From Struthio camelus (taxonomy: Eukaryota > Chordata > Aves > Struthioniformes > Struthionidae), in the NCBI RefSeq assembly GCF_040807025.1, contig NC_090942.1, forward strand, positions 194,798,247 through 194,862,246: a stretch of DNA of 64,000 bases, read 5' to 3'. This document shows, one piece after another, positions 13,201 through 23,860 of the stretch; positions within the stretch are counted from its first letter, which is position 1; the number at the start of each line of letters is the position of its first letter. Both the position numbers and the translations under genes were made by a program. The notes under the pieces were generated by a model that was given only the letters and a program-made list of their open reading frames with translations, was not told the origin of the DNA and made no database searches.

Positions 13201-15300
13201 AAGTCCTAGTTAAAATAATTTCACTGTTTTAAAAGCCTATCTTATTTATGACTTTTTTCTTGCTTTGCTAGCAACCTTTTCAGCCAGTTTTCATCACATC
13301 TGTCTTGTTAGGAGCGTACAGCTGTCCCTCTTGGGCACAAACACTGGCAAAGCGAACCATATGATGGTTACCTTGGGGTGAGACGCTTGCAACATACCTC
13401 ATGCAGAGCAACATCTGAAATCCAGGAAGAGTGTTTGGGAATACACGACATCGGTGTCACAGGAGCTGCAGTCAGTGCCTTGGCGTCTGCTTAGGAAAGC
13501 AGGCAGAATATGCTTGTTGTCTTCCCTTGCTGTTTTATTGATTCCCAGTGCTGATTAATTTGGATGAAGAGAGTAATATCCTCCCACACCATCAACATCT
13601 GTGTGCACAGTAAAACCCTCTGTGGGCTCAGCCTGATACACTAAGAAATAGCCTCTCTTTTGAAGCTATAGGACCCAGCAAGTGGGGAAAGCGCAGGGGC
13701 AGGTTGCAAATTGTATTTGGTGGCTCTGGAATTGTTCCTCTTTTCTACTGGAAGAGCACAAATTTTTTGATTTTCCAGGCACACTAGAAAAGACATTTGT
13801 GTGAGAGGGTTTTCAGAGGAGGTAGAAGCATGCTTTCTAGATAGCAATAGAGGTAGCTAGCTAGTTGATTGAACTGCTGAGGTTTAATTTAATGGTATTT
13901 TGGTACAATTTGTTACAGTAGGCTCCCTAGAGACTCAGGAACACATCTTGATTTTTTCAAATTTAAATAAATAAATAAATGATTGATTATTGAACAAACT
14001 GGCACTCAGTTTCAGGAGACAAACCTGAGGTACATCAAAGGCAGGCTCTCAGTGCCAGAATCAACTGTAGTTTTACAACTATGCTAAGCTATGCAATTAT
14101 CTTAAACCACAGCAATCCTGTTGGATTTATAGGGGAAAATTTAGTATCAATCTCCTTACACAAAACAAACAAACAAAATCAGTACTGCATTTTCATATTA
14201 ATGCAGCATGAGGCAATGTCAGAAGTGAATCATCATCTACACTCAGAAGCACCACTGGTGTGCTGGCTGCCTCACAAACAAAAAAAAATTGTGTATTTGT
14301 TGATCTGAGGAGCTTGTGCCTATCCCGAAAAATTCAGTGATCTGCAGAGATCATGGCATTAAAGTAACTCTGAAGAAGCTTTGATTGTCAAAAACAGTGC
14401 TAAATGGGTCAGCATTTCACCCTGCTGGTGTATGTAGCCCTGCTGCTTTCATTCACCATTGGCTCCCACTTTTGAGCCCATCCAGCCATTCCTAGGGAAA
14501 GATTACAAGAACTAGCCTTAACACAGATAAAGCATGACGATGGCAGGCAACTGCCCTCTGAGCTGGAGGACAGGAGCCAACAACATTAAAAAGAAAAAAA
14601 TGTAGAGGTGGATGGCAAAAGCAGTTGAAAAGAAAACATTCCTAGAAAGATATTCAGGTATCTCCCCCTGTTGCTCTGTCAATTCATCCAGAAGCTGACA
14701 ATACACCCTGAATCACATTTTGAGGAGGGGGAAAAAAAAGTAGCATTCCTTTTAAACCAATAGGGAGAGAGAGCAGGCAGCAGTGCAAAAGAGATTAACG
14801 ATGGCAAGTCAATAAATAAATAAATAATGATATTGTCTTTACGTGTTGCTCAATGGCATTGATCATTGTCAGAGAGCTGCACTTTTCTGGAGTTTCCTTA
14901 TCTCTTAGCTGGGCTGGAATCCAGTGAGAGAACAGAGTTGAGGGCAGCTTTCATTTGAAGGACTATCTATTAGTCAGGCAGACAATCCTACAAAAAAAGA
15001 GGAATTGCCATGATTGAACTGCAGTATTCATTTTCAAATATTCTGCAAAAATATCAGAATGTTCAGCATGAGGTGAAACTGTAAGTTTGGACGGGACCCT
15101 GAGCAGGAGATGGGGAGTGTGCTGTGTTCCTCAGGATAAGCCTCAAGATGCATTTTGACTTAAGAGATAAGAGAGTCCTTCCCTGCCAGATTTTTTTTTT
15201 CCTGGATTAGACTAGCAGGATCCTATGGGAATGCCTGCATCCTGGCAGTGAAGAAGCATGTGTAATGATAGATGTGATTTATGTCATTCCCCTTCTAGTC
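4289..15300. other. Intergenic DNA, no gene recognised
   Basis: About 11 kb without a supportable exon or RNA gene. All open frames are short and lack family motifs. It contains simple AAAT repeats near 13964-13980 and 14811-14827. The sequence from 11360 to 11760 is slightly more GC-rich and might be an old repeat, but no class could be assigned. Confidence 0.45.
13964..13980. repeat. (AAAT)n microsatellite
   Basis: About four consecutive AAAT units. A similar short run lies at 14811-14827. Confidence 0.8.
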
Positions 15301-15508
15301 ACTGATGACACTGTTCCAGCTAATATAAGGTGCTGACTCCACGTGTGCCAGTACTGCTAAACAAACGTGGGGCAGAGAGTGAGCCTGACCACTGCACCCC
15401 CAGCTCTTCTCTGCTTCACTTTTTGTTTGCTCTTTGGCTGAGCCCCTCCAGCACAGTTCTTCCAAGACCAAGCCCTGGTAGGATTTTGGGGGGAGTTTTT
15501 CCCAGAGA

Positions 15509-16009
15509 GTGCTCCCAGGAGGCACCACGGATGGACTCGAGACGGCTCTGACCCTCCGCCGAACTGATCTCTTGTCCAGAGAGGTTTGCTGCCTGCCAGG
15601 GGCTCGAATAAGAGATGTCGTGGAAAGACTGCCAAGGCTTGTCCATGCGTCGGACTCCTACCCTCTGCTGATCTTCCATGTGGGTGCTAATGACACGAAA
15701 GGCAAATTGGAAACCATCAAACGGGACTTCAGAGCTCTGGGAATGGTGGTGAAGGGTCTGGGAGCCCAGGTTGTTTTCTCCTCAATCTTGCCTGTGAGGG
15801 GAAAGGACAGGAGGAGGAGTAGACGAGTTTTCCAAGGTAACAGCTGGCTGCGCCGCTGGTGTTGGCAACAGGGCTTTGGTTTCTATGACCATGGGACCCT
15901 GTTTGAAGATCAACAGCTGATGGGGAGCGATGGGATCCACCTTACCAAGCGGGGCACGCGTGTCTTTGCCAACAGATTGGCCAGCCTGGTAAGGAGGGCT
16001 TTAAACTAG
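15509..16009 (+). pseudogene. CR1 ORF1 remnant, SGNH/GDSL-type esterase domain
   Basis: A 166-codon open frame matches the C-terminal domain of CR1-family ORF1, which is known to resemble SGNH esterases. Two catalytic blocks are visible: GANDT at residues 59-63 (the G-x-N-D block) and DGIH at residues 141-144 (the D-x-x-H block carrying the catalytic Asp and His). The nucleophile block (GDS) should lie just upstream. A diverged MDS-like version occurs in another frame near 15530, so the serine block is probably lost or frameshifted. ORF1 ends 5 bases before the frame that leads into ORF2. The role of the esterase in retrotransposition is not settled; a role with lipids or membranes has been suggested for the family. 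Confidence 0.8.
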
Positions 16010-16013
16010 GCAG

Positions 16014-16500
16014 ATGGGGGAAGGGGAGTGGTATAGGGACAGGGGAGTCAGTAAAACACCGCTCAAGTCAGGATGCCTCCAGCAGGTGCATGCAGCCAGG
16101 GGAGACAGCATGCAACATGGCTGTGGAGGATCCTCTTGCACCTCTCCTGGGAAGCCTGCGTGCTTGACTGGCTCTCTGAAATGCCTGTATACCAATGCAC
16201 ACAGCATGGGGAATAAGCAGGAAGAGTTAGAGATCTGTGTGCGGTCGCAGGGCCATGATCTCATTGCAGTGACAGAGACATGGTGGGGTAGTTCACATGA
16301 CTGGGATGCTGTCATGGATGGCTATGTGCTTTTTAGGAAAGACAGGCCAGGAAGGCGAGGTGGTGGAGTTGCTCTTTATGTGAGGGAGCAGCTAGAATGT
16401 ATGGAGCTCTGCCTCGGGGTGGATGAAGAGCAAGTTGAGAGCCTATGGGTAAGGATTAACGGGCAGGCTAACATGGGTGACACTGTTGTGGGGGGTTTAC
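16014..16500 (+). pseudogene. CR1 ORF2 N-terminal part (endonuclease, first half)
   Basis: The open frame contains the start of the CR1 AP-like endonuclease: a block reading YTNAHSMGNKQEEL, the TETWW motif with the metal-binding Glu, and the block GGVALYVRE. These are typical of apurinic-type endonucleases of CR1 clade LINEs, which nick target DNA for target-primed reverse transcription. The frame is lost in a run of six G residues near 16490. The rest of the endonuclease continues in the frame beginning at 16477, so one extra base in the G-run is the likely lesion. The true ORF2 start is uncertain. Confidence 0.85.
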
Positions 16501-17892
16501 TACAGGCCACCTGACCAGGAGGAAGTCATCGATGAGTCCTTCTACAGACAGCTGGAAGAAGCCTCACGTTCACAGGCCCTGGTTCTCATGGGAGACTTCA
16601 ACCACCCTGACATCTGTTGGCAAGACAGCACAGCTAGGCACAAACAGTCAAAGAGGTTCCTGCAGAGCACTGAGGATAATTTCTTGACCCAGGTGGTGGA
16701 GACGCCAACGAGGAGAGGTGCAATGCTAGACCTTGTACTAACGAACCAAGAAGGTCTAGTTGGAGAGGTGAAGGTTGGGGGCAGCCTTGGCTGCAGTGAC
16801 CACGAGATGGTGGAGTTCAGGATCCTACGAGGAGGGAGCAGGGCAATGAGTAGGATTGCAACGCTGGACTTCAGGAGAGCTGACTTTGGCCTCTTCAGGG
16901 ACCTACTTAGGGGAATCTCCTGGGGTAGGGCCCTAGAAGGAAGAGGGATCCAGGAGAGCTGGTTAATATTCAAGTGTCACCTCCTCCAGGCTCAAGAGCA
17001 GTGCATCACTCTGAGGAAGAAGTCCAGCAAAGCGGGCAGGAGACCTGCATGGAGGAGCAAGGAACTCCTGGCCAAACTCCAACAGAAGAAGGAAGTACAC
17101 AGAATGTGGCAAAGGGGACAGGCCACTCGGGAGGAATACAGGGACATTGTCAGAGCGTGCAGGGATGCGACGAGGAAGGCTAAGGCCCGTTTGGAATTAA
17201 ATCTGGCAAGGGATGTCAAGGACAACAAGAAGGCCTTCTTCAAATACATCAGTAGCAAAAGGAGGACGAGGGAAAACGTGGGCCCGCTGCTGAATGGGGC
17301 GGGTGCCCTGGTGACGAAGGATACAGAGAAGGCAGAGTTACTGAATACCTGCTTTGCTTCCGTCTTTACTGCTAAGACCAGCCCTCAGGAATCCGTGACC
17401 CTGGAGACGAGAGAGGAAGGCTGGAGAAAGGAAGACTCTCCCTTGGTCGAGGAGGATCGGGTTAGAGATCTTTTGTCCAAACTTGACATCCATAAATCCA
17501 TGGGCCCTGACGGGATGCATCTGCGAGTGCTGAGGGAGCTGGTGGATGTTATCGCTAGGCCACGCTCCATCCTCTTGGAAAGGTCCTGGAGATCAGGAGA
17601 GGTGCCTGAGGACTGGAAGAAAGCCAATGTCACCCCAGTCTTCCAAAAGGGCAAGAAGGAGGAGCCAGGAAACTACAGGCCTGTCAGCCTCACCTCCATC
17701 CCTGGAAAGGTGATGGAACAGCTCCTCCTGGAGGTCATCACTAAGCATCTGGAGGACAAGAAGGTGATCAGGAGTAGTCAGCATGGATTCACCAAAGGGA
17801 AATCATGCTTGACCAATCTGAGAGCCTTCTATGACGGGAATGACTGGCTGGGTAGAGGAGGGGAGAGCAGTGGACTTCAGCAAGGGTTTTGA
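16477..17892 (+). pseudogene. CR1 ORF2 middle part (endonuclease end, linker, RT start)
   Basis: A 471-codon open frame. It begins with the continuing endonuclease block (VYYRPPDQ), then GDFN at residues 39-42 and a SDHEMVEF block near residue 107, both catalytic-core signatures of the endonuclease/exonuclease/phosphatase fold. A basic linker follows, then the reverse-transcriptase fingers with MGPDGMH, NYRPVSL and [11 protein letters not shown] blocks. The frame breaks near 17839, where an extra A shifts it to a TGA at 17890-17892. The next frame (17831-18940) carries the RT palm. The same extra A occurs in the copy at the right edge of the window. Confidence 0.92.
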
Positions 17893-18940
17893 CACTGTCT
17901 CCTATCACATCCTCCTAGGTAAGCTCAGGAAGTGTGGGCTAGATGACTGGACGGCGAGGTGGCTTGAGAACTGGCTGGATGGCCGAGCTCAGAGGGTTGT
18001 GGTCAGTGGCACAGAGTCAAGTTGGAGGCCTGTGGCTAGTGGTGTCCCCCAGGGGTCAGTCCTGGGTCCAGTCTTGTTCAATGTGTTCATCAGTGACCTG
18101 GAGGAAGGGACAGAGTGCACCCTCAGCAAGTTTGCTGATGATACTAAACTGGGGGGAGAGGCTAACACACCAGAAGACTGTGCTGCCATTCAGAGGGACC
18201 TGGACAGGCTGGAGAGGTGGGCGGAGAGGAACCTCCTGAAGTTCAACAAAGGCAAGTGCAAGGTCCTGCACCTAGGCAGGAATAATCCCATGCACCAGTA
18301 CAGGCTGGGGGTTGACCTGCTGGAAAGCAGCTCTGCAGAGAAGGACCTGGGAGTCCTGGTGGATAACAAGTTAAACATGAGCCAGCAGTGTGCCCTGGTG
18401 GCCAAGAGGGCCAATGGTCTCCTGGGGTGCATGAGGCAGAGTGTTGCCAGCAGGTTGAGGGAGGTGATCCTGCCCCTCTACTCAGCCCTTGCAGGGGGGA
18501 GGCCTCACCTGGAGTACTGTGTCCAGTTCTGGCCTCCCCAGTACAAGAGAGACATGGCACTCCTGGAGAGAGTCCAGCGGAGGGCTACCAAGATGATTAG
18601 AGGGCTGGAGCATCTCTCCTATGAAGAAAGATTGCAAGAGCTGGGCCTGTTGAGCCTGGAGAAGAGAAGATTGAGAGGGGATCTCATCAACGTGTACAAG
18701 TATTTGAAGGGGGAGTGTCAAGAGGATGAGGCCAGCCTCTTCTCTGTGGTGCCCAGCAACAGGACAAGAGGCAACGGGCAGAAACTGACCCACAGGCAGT
18801 TCCATCTGAACCTGAGAAAAAACTTCTTCACTGTGAGGGTGACAGAGCACTGGAGCAGGTTGCCCAGAGAGGTAGTGGAGTCTCCTTCGCTGGAGATATT
18901 CAAAACCCGTCTGGATGTGATCCTGGGCAATATGCTTTAG
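17831..18940 (+). pseudogene. CR1 ORF2 C-terminal part (reverse transcriptase palm and thumb)
   Basis: A 369-codon open frame. It carries RT motif A ([10 protein letters not shown], residues 14-23), the [12 protein letters not shown] block (73-84), the catalytic FADD motif (101-104) and the downstream KCKVLHLGR block, followed by the CR1 C-terminal domain. Compared with the right-edge copy it has lost five codons just before motif A through a 15-bp deletion between short TGGA repeats, but the motif A aspartate remains. The stop is followed by the CR1 3'UTR and octamer array. Confidence 0.92.
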
Positions 18941-19028
18941 AGGACCCTGCTTGAACAGGGAGGATGGACTAGATGATCTCCAGAGGTCCCATCCAACCTA
19001 AACGATTCTGTGATTCTGTGATTCTGTA

Positions 19029-22000
19029 ACATGGGTGTATGTCCTCCTGCCACGTGCTGCTGTGAACAAAACACCCACGGTTCACCTTGAGCATCTGCAA
19101 GGCTAAAGCACCGCAGAGCTCTTCCAAGCATGTACCTAGGTAATGGTTAGCATCACCCTTTTTGATTTGTACTTTGCTTTGCACCACACTGTCAGTTACT
19201 GCACCTCAGCAGCGGGGTGGTAAACGCCTGCTGAAGGGGACATAACTTCTATAAATTATCTTATTCAGGCATCAAGCACATATTTGACCATTTCTCAAGA
19301 TATTTTTAACTGTAGCAAGAGCAGCAAGAATTGTCAGGTAGAGATGATCACATTTTAACACTGTAGTGCCATGATATCTTAACAGATGGAAAACTGGAAA
19401 GATTTTCTTGGGGACTGATTTTCCTCCTTAATGTTGCTAATAGCATATGCTGCTAATAAAGATGAAACTAGATACACACAAAACTGGTATACCCCTATTG
19501 TGGTTCACACACAGGAAAACTGGTACAAATACCTTTCTAAATCTAAAGACTGAAAGATAGACACAGTATGCAAAATATTTTTTATAATCCATCAATTTCA
19601 CAGAAACAAAGCCGAACAAAAAACAGTTATAATATTAAATTGAATCATAAAATGGCAGTATGCCAGGCTGTATATCAGCTGGGTCTTTTTACTCGTCTGC
19701 TGGCAAAATAAAGAGGATTAAGGGAATGACTCATCTTTTGGTTGGAAAAATCTACTTTAAAGTTGCAAGGAAACTTGAACAACATTTAATAAGTAATAAC
19801 TCTGTGCACAAAAGCTTCTTTTCACCTACAGTTCCTTTCCCCAGCTTGTAAACTGTGAATGCTCTGGAGCAGCAGAAACAACGCAGTTCTAGCATTAATT
19901 CCTCCATCATCAAGTTTTGCCTGCCTCTGTTTGCTACAGCTCTCGTCAGCGGGGTCCTGGTTGTGCCTGAAGCTTCTAGGTGAACTAGCACAAACGTGGT
20001 GTATTTGCATAAGGGCAAATCCTGTTGCTATTGCAGCAGGCAGTGGCAATTTTATTGCTGACTGCAGTGCAGTCAGGATTATAATCTTTCCTTCAACTTT
20101 TGTCTCCTCCTATACCAAGTTGGGATTCATAGCGCATTTGAAGTTGCAGTTTTTCAAACTGCTCACAGCCACTCAAGTGTAAAGCGATGCCCGATCTGTA
20201 ATTAAGGCAGTGTGAAGTATTACACTCTCCAAACCTGGACTTCAAACCTCCCACTATCGGTGCAGCTCCTGGCTGCCGGCGAACGGCCTGTCCTTCGCCT
20301 CGTCTCCCCTCCTGGGCTCGCTCAGCCCAAGCTGCAGCTTCATCTTAATTACGCAAAACCCCTCAGGTCAGCAGACACTTTGGTGAGACATGAAGTTCAC
20401 CCTCCGCAGCAGCCTGGTCAGGATGCAGGCAGCAGGTCTGCGTACGTGCTATGTGGCTGTGCCTCTGCTATGCATAACGGCGCTACGTTGGTGCTTGGCA
20501 AGTGCCATCTGGTTTTCATTTTCTTTCACAGTATAATTCATCACCTCCGCCTCCGCAGATTTACAGTGCAACTGCCTTTCTGCTTTCAAGACAATTTCAG
20601 CTACAGTGAGCGTGTTTTGATTTATTTTAACTGAACCCAGCAGACACAACCATCAAGTCGTTCTCTTTTAAATTAAAAGGAATTTGATTTGCAAATTTTA
20701 GCAAGATAGGACTACTTATAAAGTAATAAGATGCTAAGGAGATGAAAGGACCAACCAGAACATGACTCTGATCACCAGAATCTGGGAAAATACTCTGGAG
20801 AAAATCTTAAGCACGTAAAAGCTCATCAAATAGTAATTAGAAGAGGTGTAAAGAAGAAAACACCCATTATAGCTCAGTATAGGAAATTATTTGTTTAATA
20901 TTTCTTGTTGTAGCTCAAATTCCAATCTTTATGGGCAAAAGACAGGAAGCATCTTTCATTAAGAAACTATTTATGAAAGCTGACATTGTGAGAGGTGACA
21001 CTGACCTGCACTGTACATGTATCTGTGTACAGGCAGGAGGAGAAGAAAGAAAATTTAAACCTAAGAAGGAACAAAAGACACAGCTGATTTCAGAAGTAAC
21101 AAAAATGAGTAACTGGGTGTTTTGTGATAAACCATGAAGGATGGTTTTACTGTAGATTCCTGAGACTTTCAGTAAATAGCTTTCACCCCCTCCACGTAAG
21201 TGCATACACTGCAAACACCATCAGACATAACGGTAAGAAAAATTGCAAGTAGCAACTAAGATCCAAAGAAGAAATTTAACTCCTGTGACACTGATTACTG
21301 AATGTTTCTTTTGCAGTAATATCAGAAGCCCTCTTTTCATTGCAATTTTATACATTACTCACTTATATCTTAGGGTCCATTTTACGCAATAGTTACTTTC
21401 ACTGAGCTGTGTTGCATACCAAGGTACTGGAAATTATGAATAGGATTATCAGGTTAAAGGGATATTATCAAAAAATATTATTTTACACACACATACAGAT
21501 ATTAAAAACCCTATCAGGTCTGCCAACTCAAGCAGGCAAAAAACTACAATGTGTCAGAATTAATGCTGTCTATCTGCGTTACCCCAAATCTGTCCTTTCC
21601 ACACATGCATCATGGCTACAATATTTAATACCATGATTGCCCAATTTTTTTTTCCCCGGGGGCTCCTATCTCGTTCGATGTCCTCTGCTGGATGCTCCTC
21701 CTCCAGCCTCCAGCTTCTGGGTCCTCTCCAGGCTCACTGCACAGCCAGATATCCACATATTTTCCACAGGAATAACAAGTGGAAATTATCTCATGCAGAG
21801 GCCATGCCCTTTGCTAAATTTAAAGCCATATTTAGTAAGAAGGCATTACAGCTTCTCCGTGTATTATAATGCCTTTAAATATGTGGAAAACAATATACTT
21901 TCTTAAAAGTCACTTTTGGCACGGATGATTTCAGCTCAGATAGTTCAACTTGGGAGGTTAGAAACAAACACAGTCAGCATCTAGTGAAAACAAGTATTGC

Positions 22001-23520
22001 AAACTTTCGACTTGGTAACACAATTAGCTTTACACAGCTCGTATGTCCCCTGATACATGTCAGCTGAAGTCCCTGGGATTTTCTTGATGGACCTTTCCTT
22101 TGTGGGGCAAGAGGGAAAACAGAAAAGAAGGGACCAACGCAAGACTCCAGATTTGCTTTCACCCATTTAAAAACTCGGGCCAGGCAATTAAATCAACTGC
22201 GGCAGCTGAAATAATACTCTCATTCGGTAACAAGAGTAAAATAACCTGACCCAATTTGTCCCCCAGCTTTTAGGTTGCCATCGTTCCTGTAATTTTGCCC
22301 TTCATCCCTCCCCAACTATGTTTGATCATCTATATAAAAGGCTAATAAACTCTTCTCTGAATTTAAACAAGCAGCGGCATTTGCATTTTGAACGCTCAGC
22401 CATTCACAATTCAGCCCATTTAATTATCACGCTTCAGAGGACATATCCAGTTTTGCCACTTGCCATTTCCCCCACACCGAGGAGACGAGGCCGAGTGAGG
22501 GACGGGCTAGGGGTTTCCAAGCCACTCAGCGTGCTCGGCTTTATTTGAATATCATCAATTGCCATTCTTGATTTGGAGTCTAATCTGCACTTCAGATTTG
22601 AAACCACTATCGCAGGCAAAGTGACTGCCAAGCTCTTTAAATTATGCACTGTTAATCACACTTAATTTGTCTAGGCTTGCGTAAAGCATTGTCTAGGAAA
22701 AAGGACGTTTCCAGCCTGTCTCATGGACTCATACCTTCATTAAATGTCACTGAAGGTCTATTTAAATTTTGAATGCTTTGTTCATTTACATTTGCCTCTA
22801 ACCACATCACAGTGAAAAATAAATCCTTCCGCAGGCTTACAAGTATGTTTATAATAACATTTTTTAGAAGGTGCTCAGAATTTCCTATCTCTTAATTTTT
22901 CCATCTCTGGGATGCGCTTATATGTCAAGCTCTCTCAGCAAGGCAGTAGCTTTCATCTCATTTATTGTATAGTTCCAAGTACTTTTTTTTAAATTAATTA
23001 ATGAGTTTTGAGATTTTTGGATCAAGCTGCAAATTTTCTTCCCTGACAGAGATTTTGGGCCATGCAGTCATTATCTCTTTCTTACCTCAGGTGAAATTTC
23101 CCCTAAGTAGAACAATGAGAACTGAAGATACCATAAAATCCATTAAGACTCTAACACTGGAATTAACTCGTGAGTAAAGCTGGTGTAATAGCACTCTCTA
23201 GGACACCTGAGCTGATCTAATGGCTCCTTCATGCCAAAATAGGCCTTTTTTTGGAAACGGAGAGATTTCAGATCAGCACATTTGTCTTAGGGAATCATAT
23301 CCTGCTTTTCCTTCACACCTGTCCGTTTCTTCAGCAATGGACCCTGTAGGGCAAGGACTGTCTGCATCCCATACGCGCACAGTGCAAACACAGCAGCTAA
23401 CACAACTGGTACTGGGTGGCTTAGACTGTTTCAGTATAGAATTATTTGTTACCACTCTTCTCTCCTAACATTTCTGTTACCCAGCCTATGTCAATAAAAA
23501 AAGAAACACAAAACCAAAAA
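19029..23520. other. Intergenic DNA with possible conserved non-coding elements
   Basis: No exon is recognised. Two stretches look unlike decayed repeats and have dense TAAT/ATTA cores and POU octamers: about 19850-20650 (ATTTGCAT at 20003-20010) and about 22170-22680 (ATTTGCAT at 22379-22386). They could be regulatory elements of a neighbouring developmental gene. That is inference only; no alignment was available. Confidence 0.35.
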
Positions 23521-23527
23521 AAGTATG

Positions 23528-23579
23528 TTACATATATATGTGTATATAAATATATATACACACACATACACACATGTAT
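23528..23579. repeat. (TA)n/(CA)n microsatellite
   Basis: Alternating TA and CA dinucleotides, broken once near 23549. It lies just upstream of the larger GT/CA tract at 23648-23697. Confidence 0.85.
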
Positions 23580-23615
23580 TTATTTATCTATACTTATATA
23601 AACATTAAATACACT

Positions 23616-23710
23616 GCATCTCCTACATATACCCTCTTGCTACATTTATGTGTGTGTGTACGTGTGTGTGTGTGTGCACGCACACGCACACGTGTGCTTG
23701 TAGGAGATGC
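23616..23710. repeat. 12-bp inverted repeat enclosing a GT/CA tract
   Basis: GCATCTCCTACA at 23616-23627 is the exact reverse complement of TGTAGGAGATGC at 23699-23710. The 71-bp spacer contains a 50-bp run (23648-23697) of strictly alternating purine and pyrimidine, which switches from GT-rich to CA-rich and can itself partly fold back. Confidence 0.85.
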
Positions 23711-23769
23711 TGTATACATAATCTGAATTTTCTTACATGAATCCTCTTTCTAGAGCAAGCTGAGATTTG

Positions 23770-23860
23770 CTGGAGGGGGTAATATCTTTTATTAGACCAA
23801 GCGAGATAGTTGTAAAAAGAAATTACACAAGGGCTTGTACACCCAAAAGCTTGTCTCCAA
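23770..23860. repeat. Probable old amniote interspersed repeat
   Basis: The block GGTAATATCTTTTATTAGAC (23779-23798), followed by AAGCTTGTCTC about 50 bases on, resembles a dispersed repeat that I recall from reptile and bird genomes. I cannot assign its class or name, and the limits are approximate. Confidence 0.45.

Larger units (their letters stand above)
15304..19028 (+). mobile_element. CR1 non-LTR retrotransposon, long but inactive copy
   Basis: This is a near-full CR1 element of about 3.7 kb. In order it carries the C-terminal esterase part of ORF1 (15509-16009), then ORF2 with an AP-type endonuclease (about 16160-16830) and a reverse transcriptase (about 17470-18940), a short 3'UTR, and a terminal array of ATTCTGTG octamers (19004-19028). 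ORF2 is broken by a frameshift in a G-run near 16490 and another near 17839, and it has a 15-bp loss near 17877, so the copy cannot encode an intact enzyme. The 5' boundary is uncertain. It is probably 5'-truncated, because the N-terminal part of ORF1 is not recognisable. Confidence 0.93.

Noticed and set aside
12655-13209. Cluster of overlapping open frames on both strands
   Set aside because: All under 85 codons with no domain, splice context or family resemblance.
16001-18850. Many minus-strand open frames inside the left CR1
   Set aside because: They are antisense shadows of ORF1/ORF2 with no recognisable domain.
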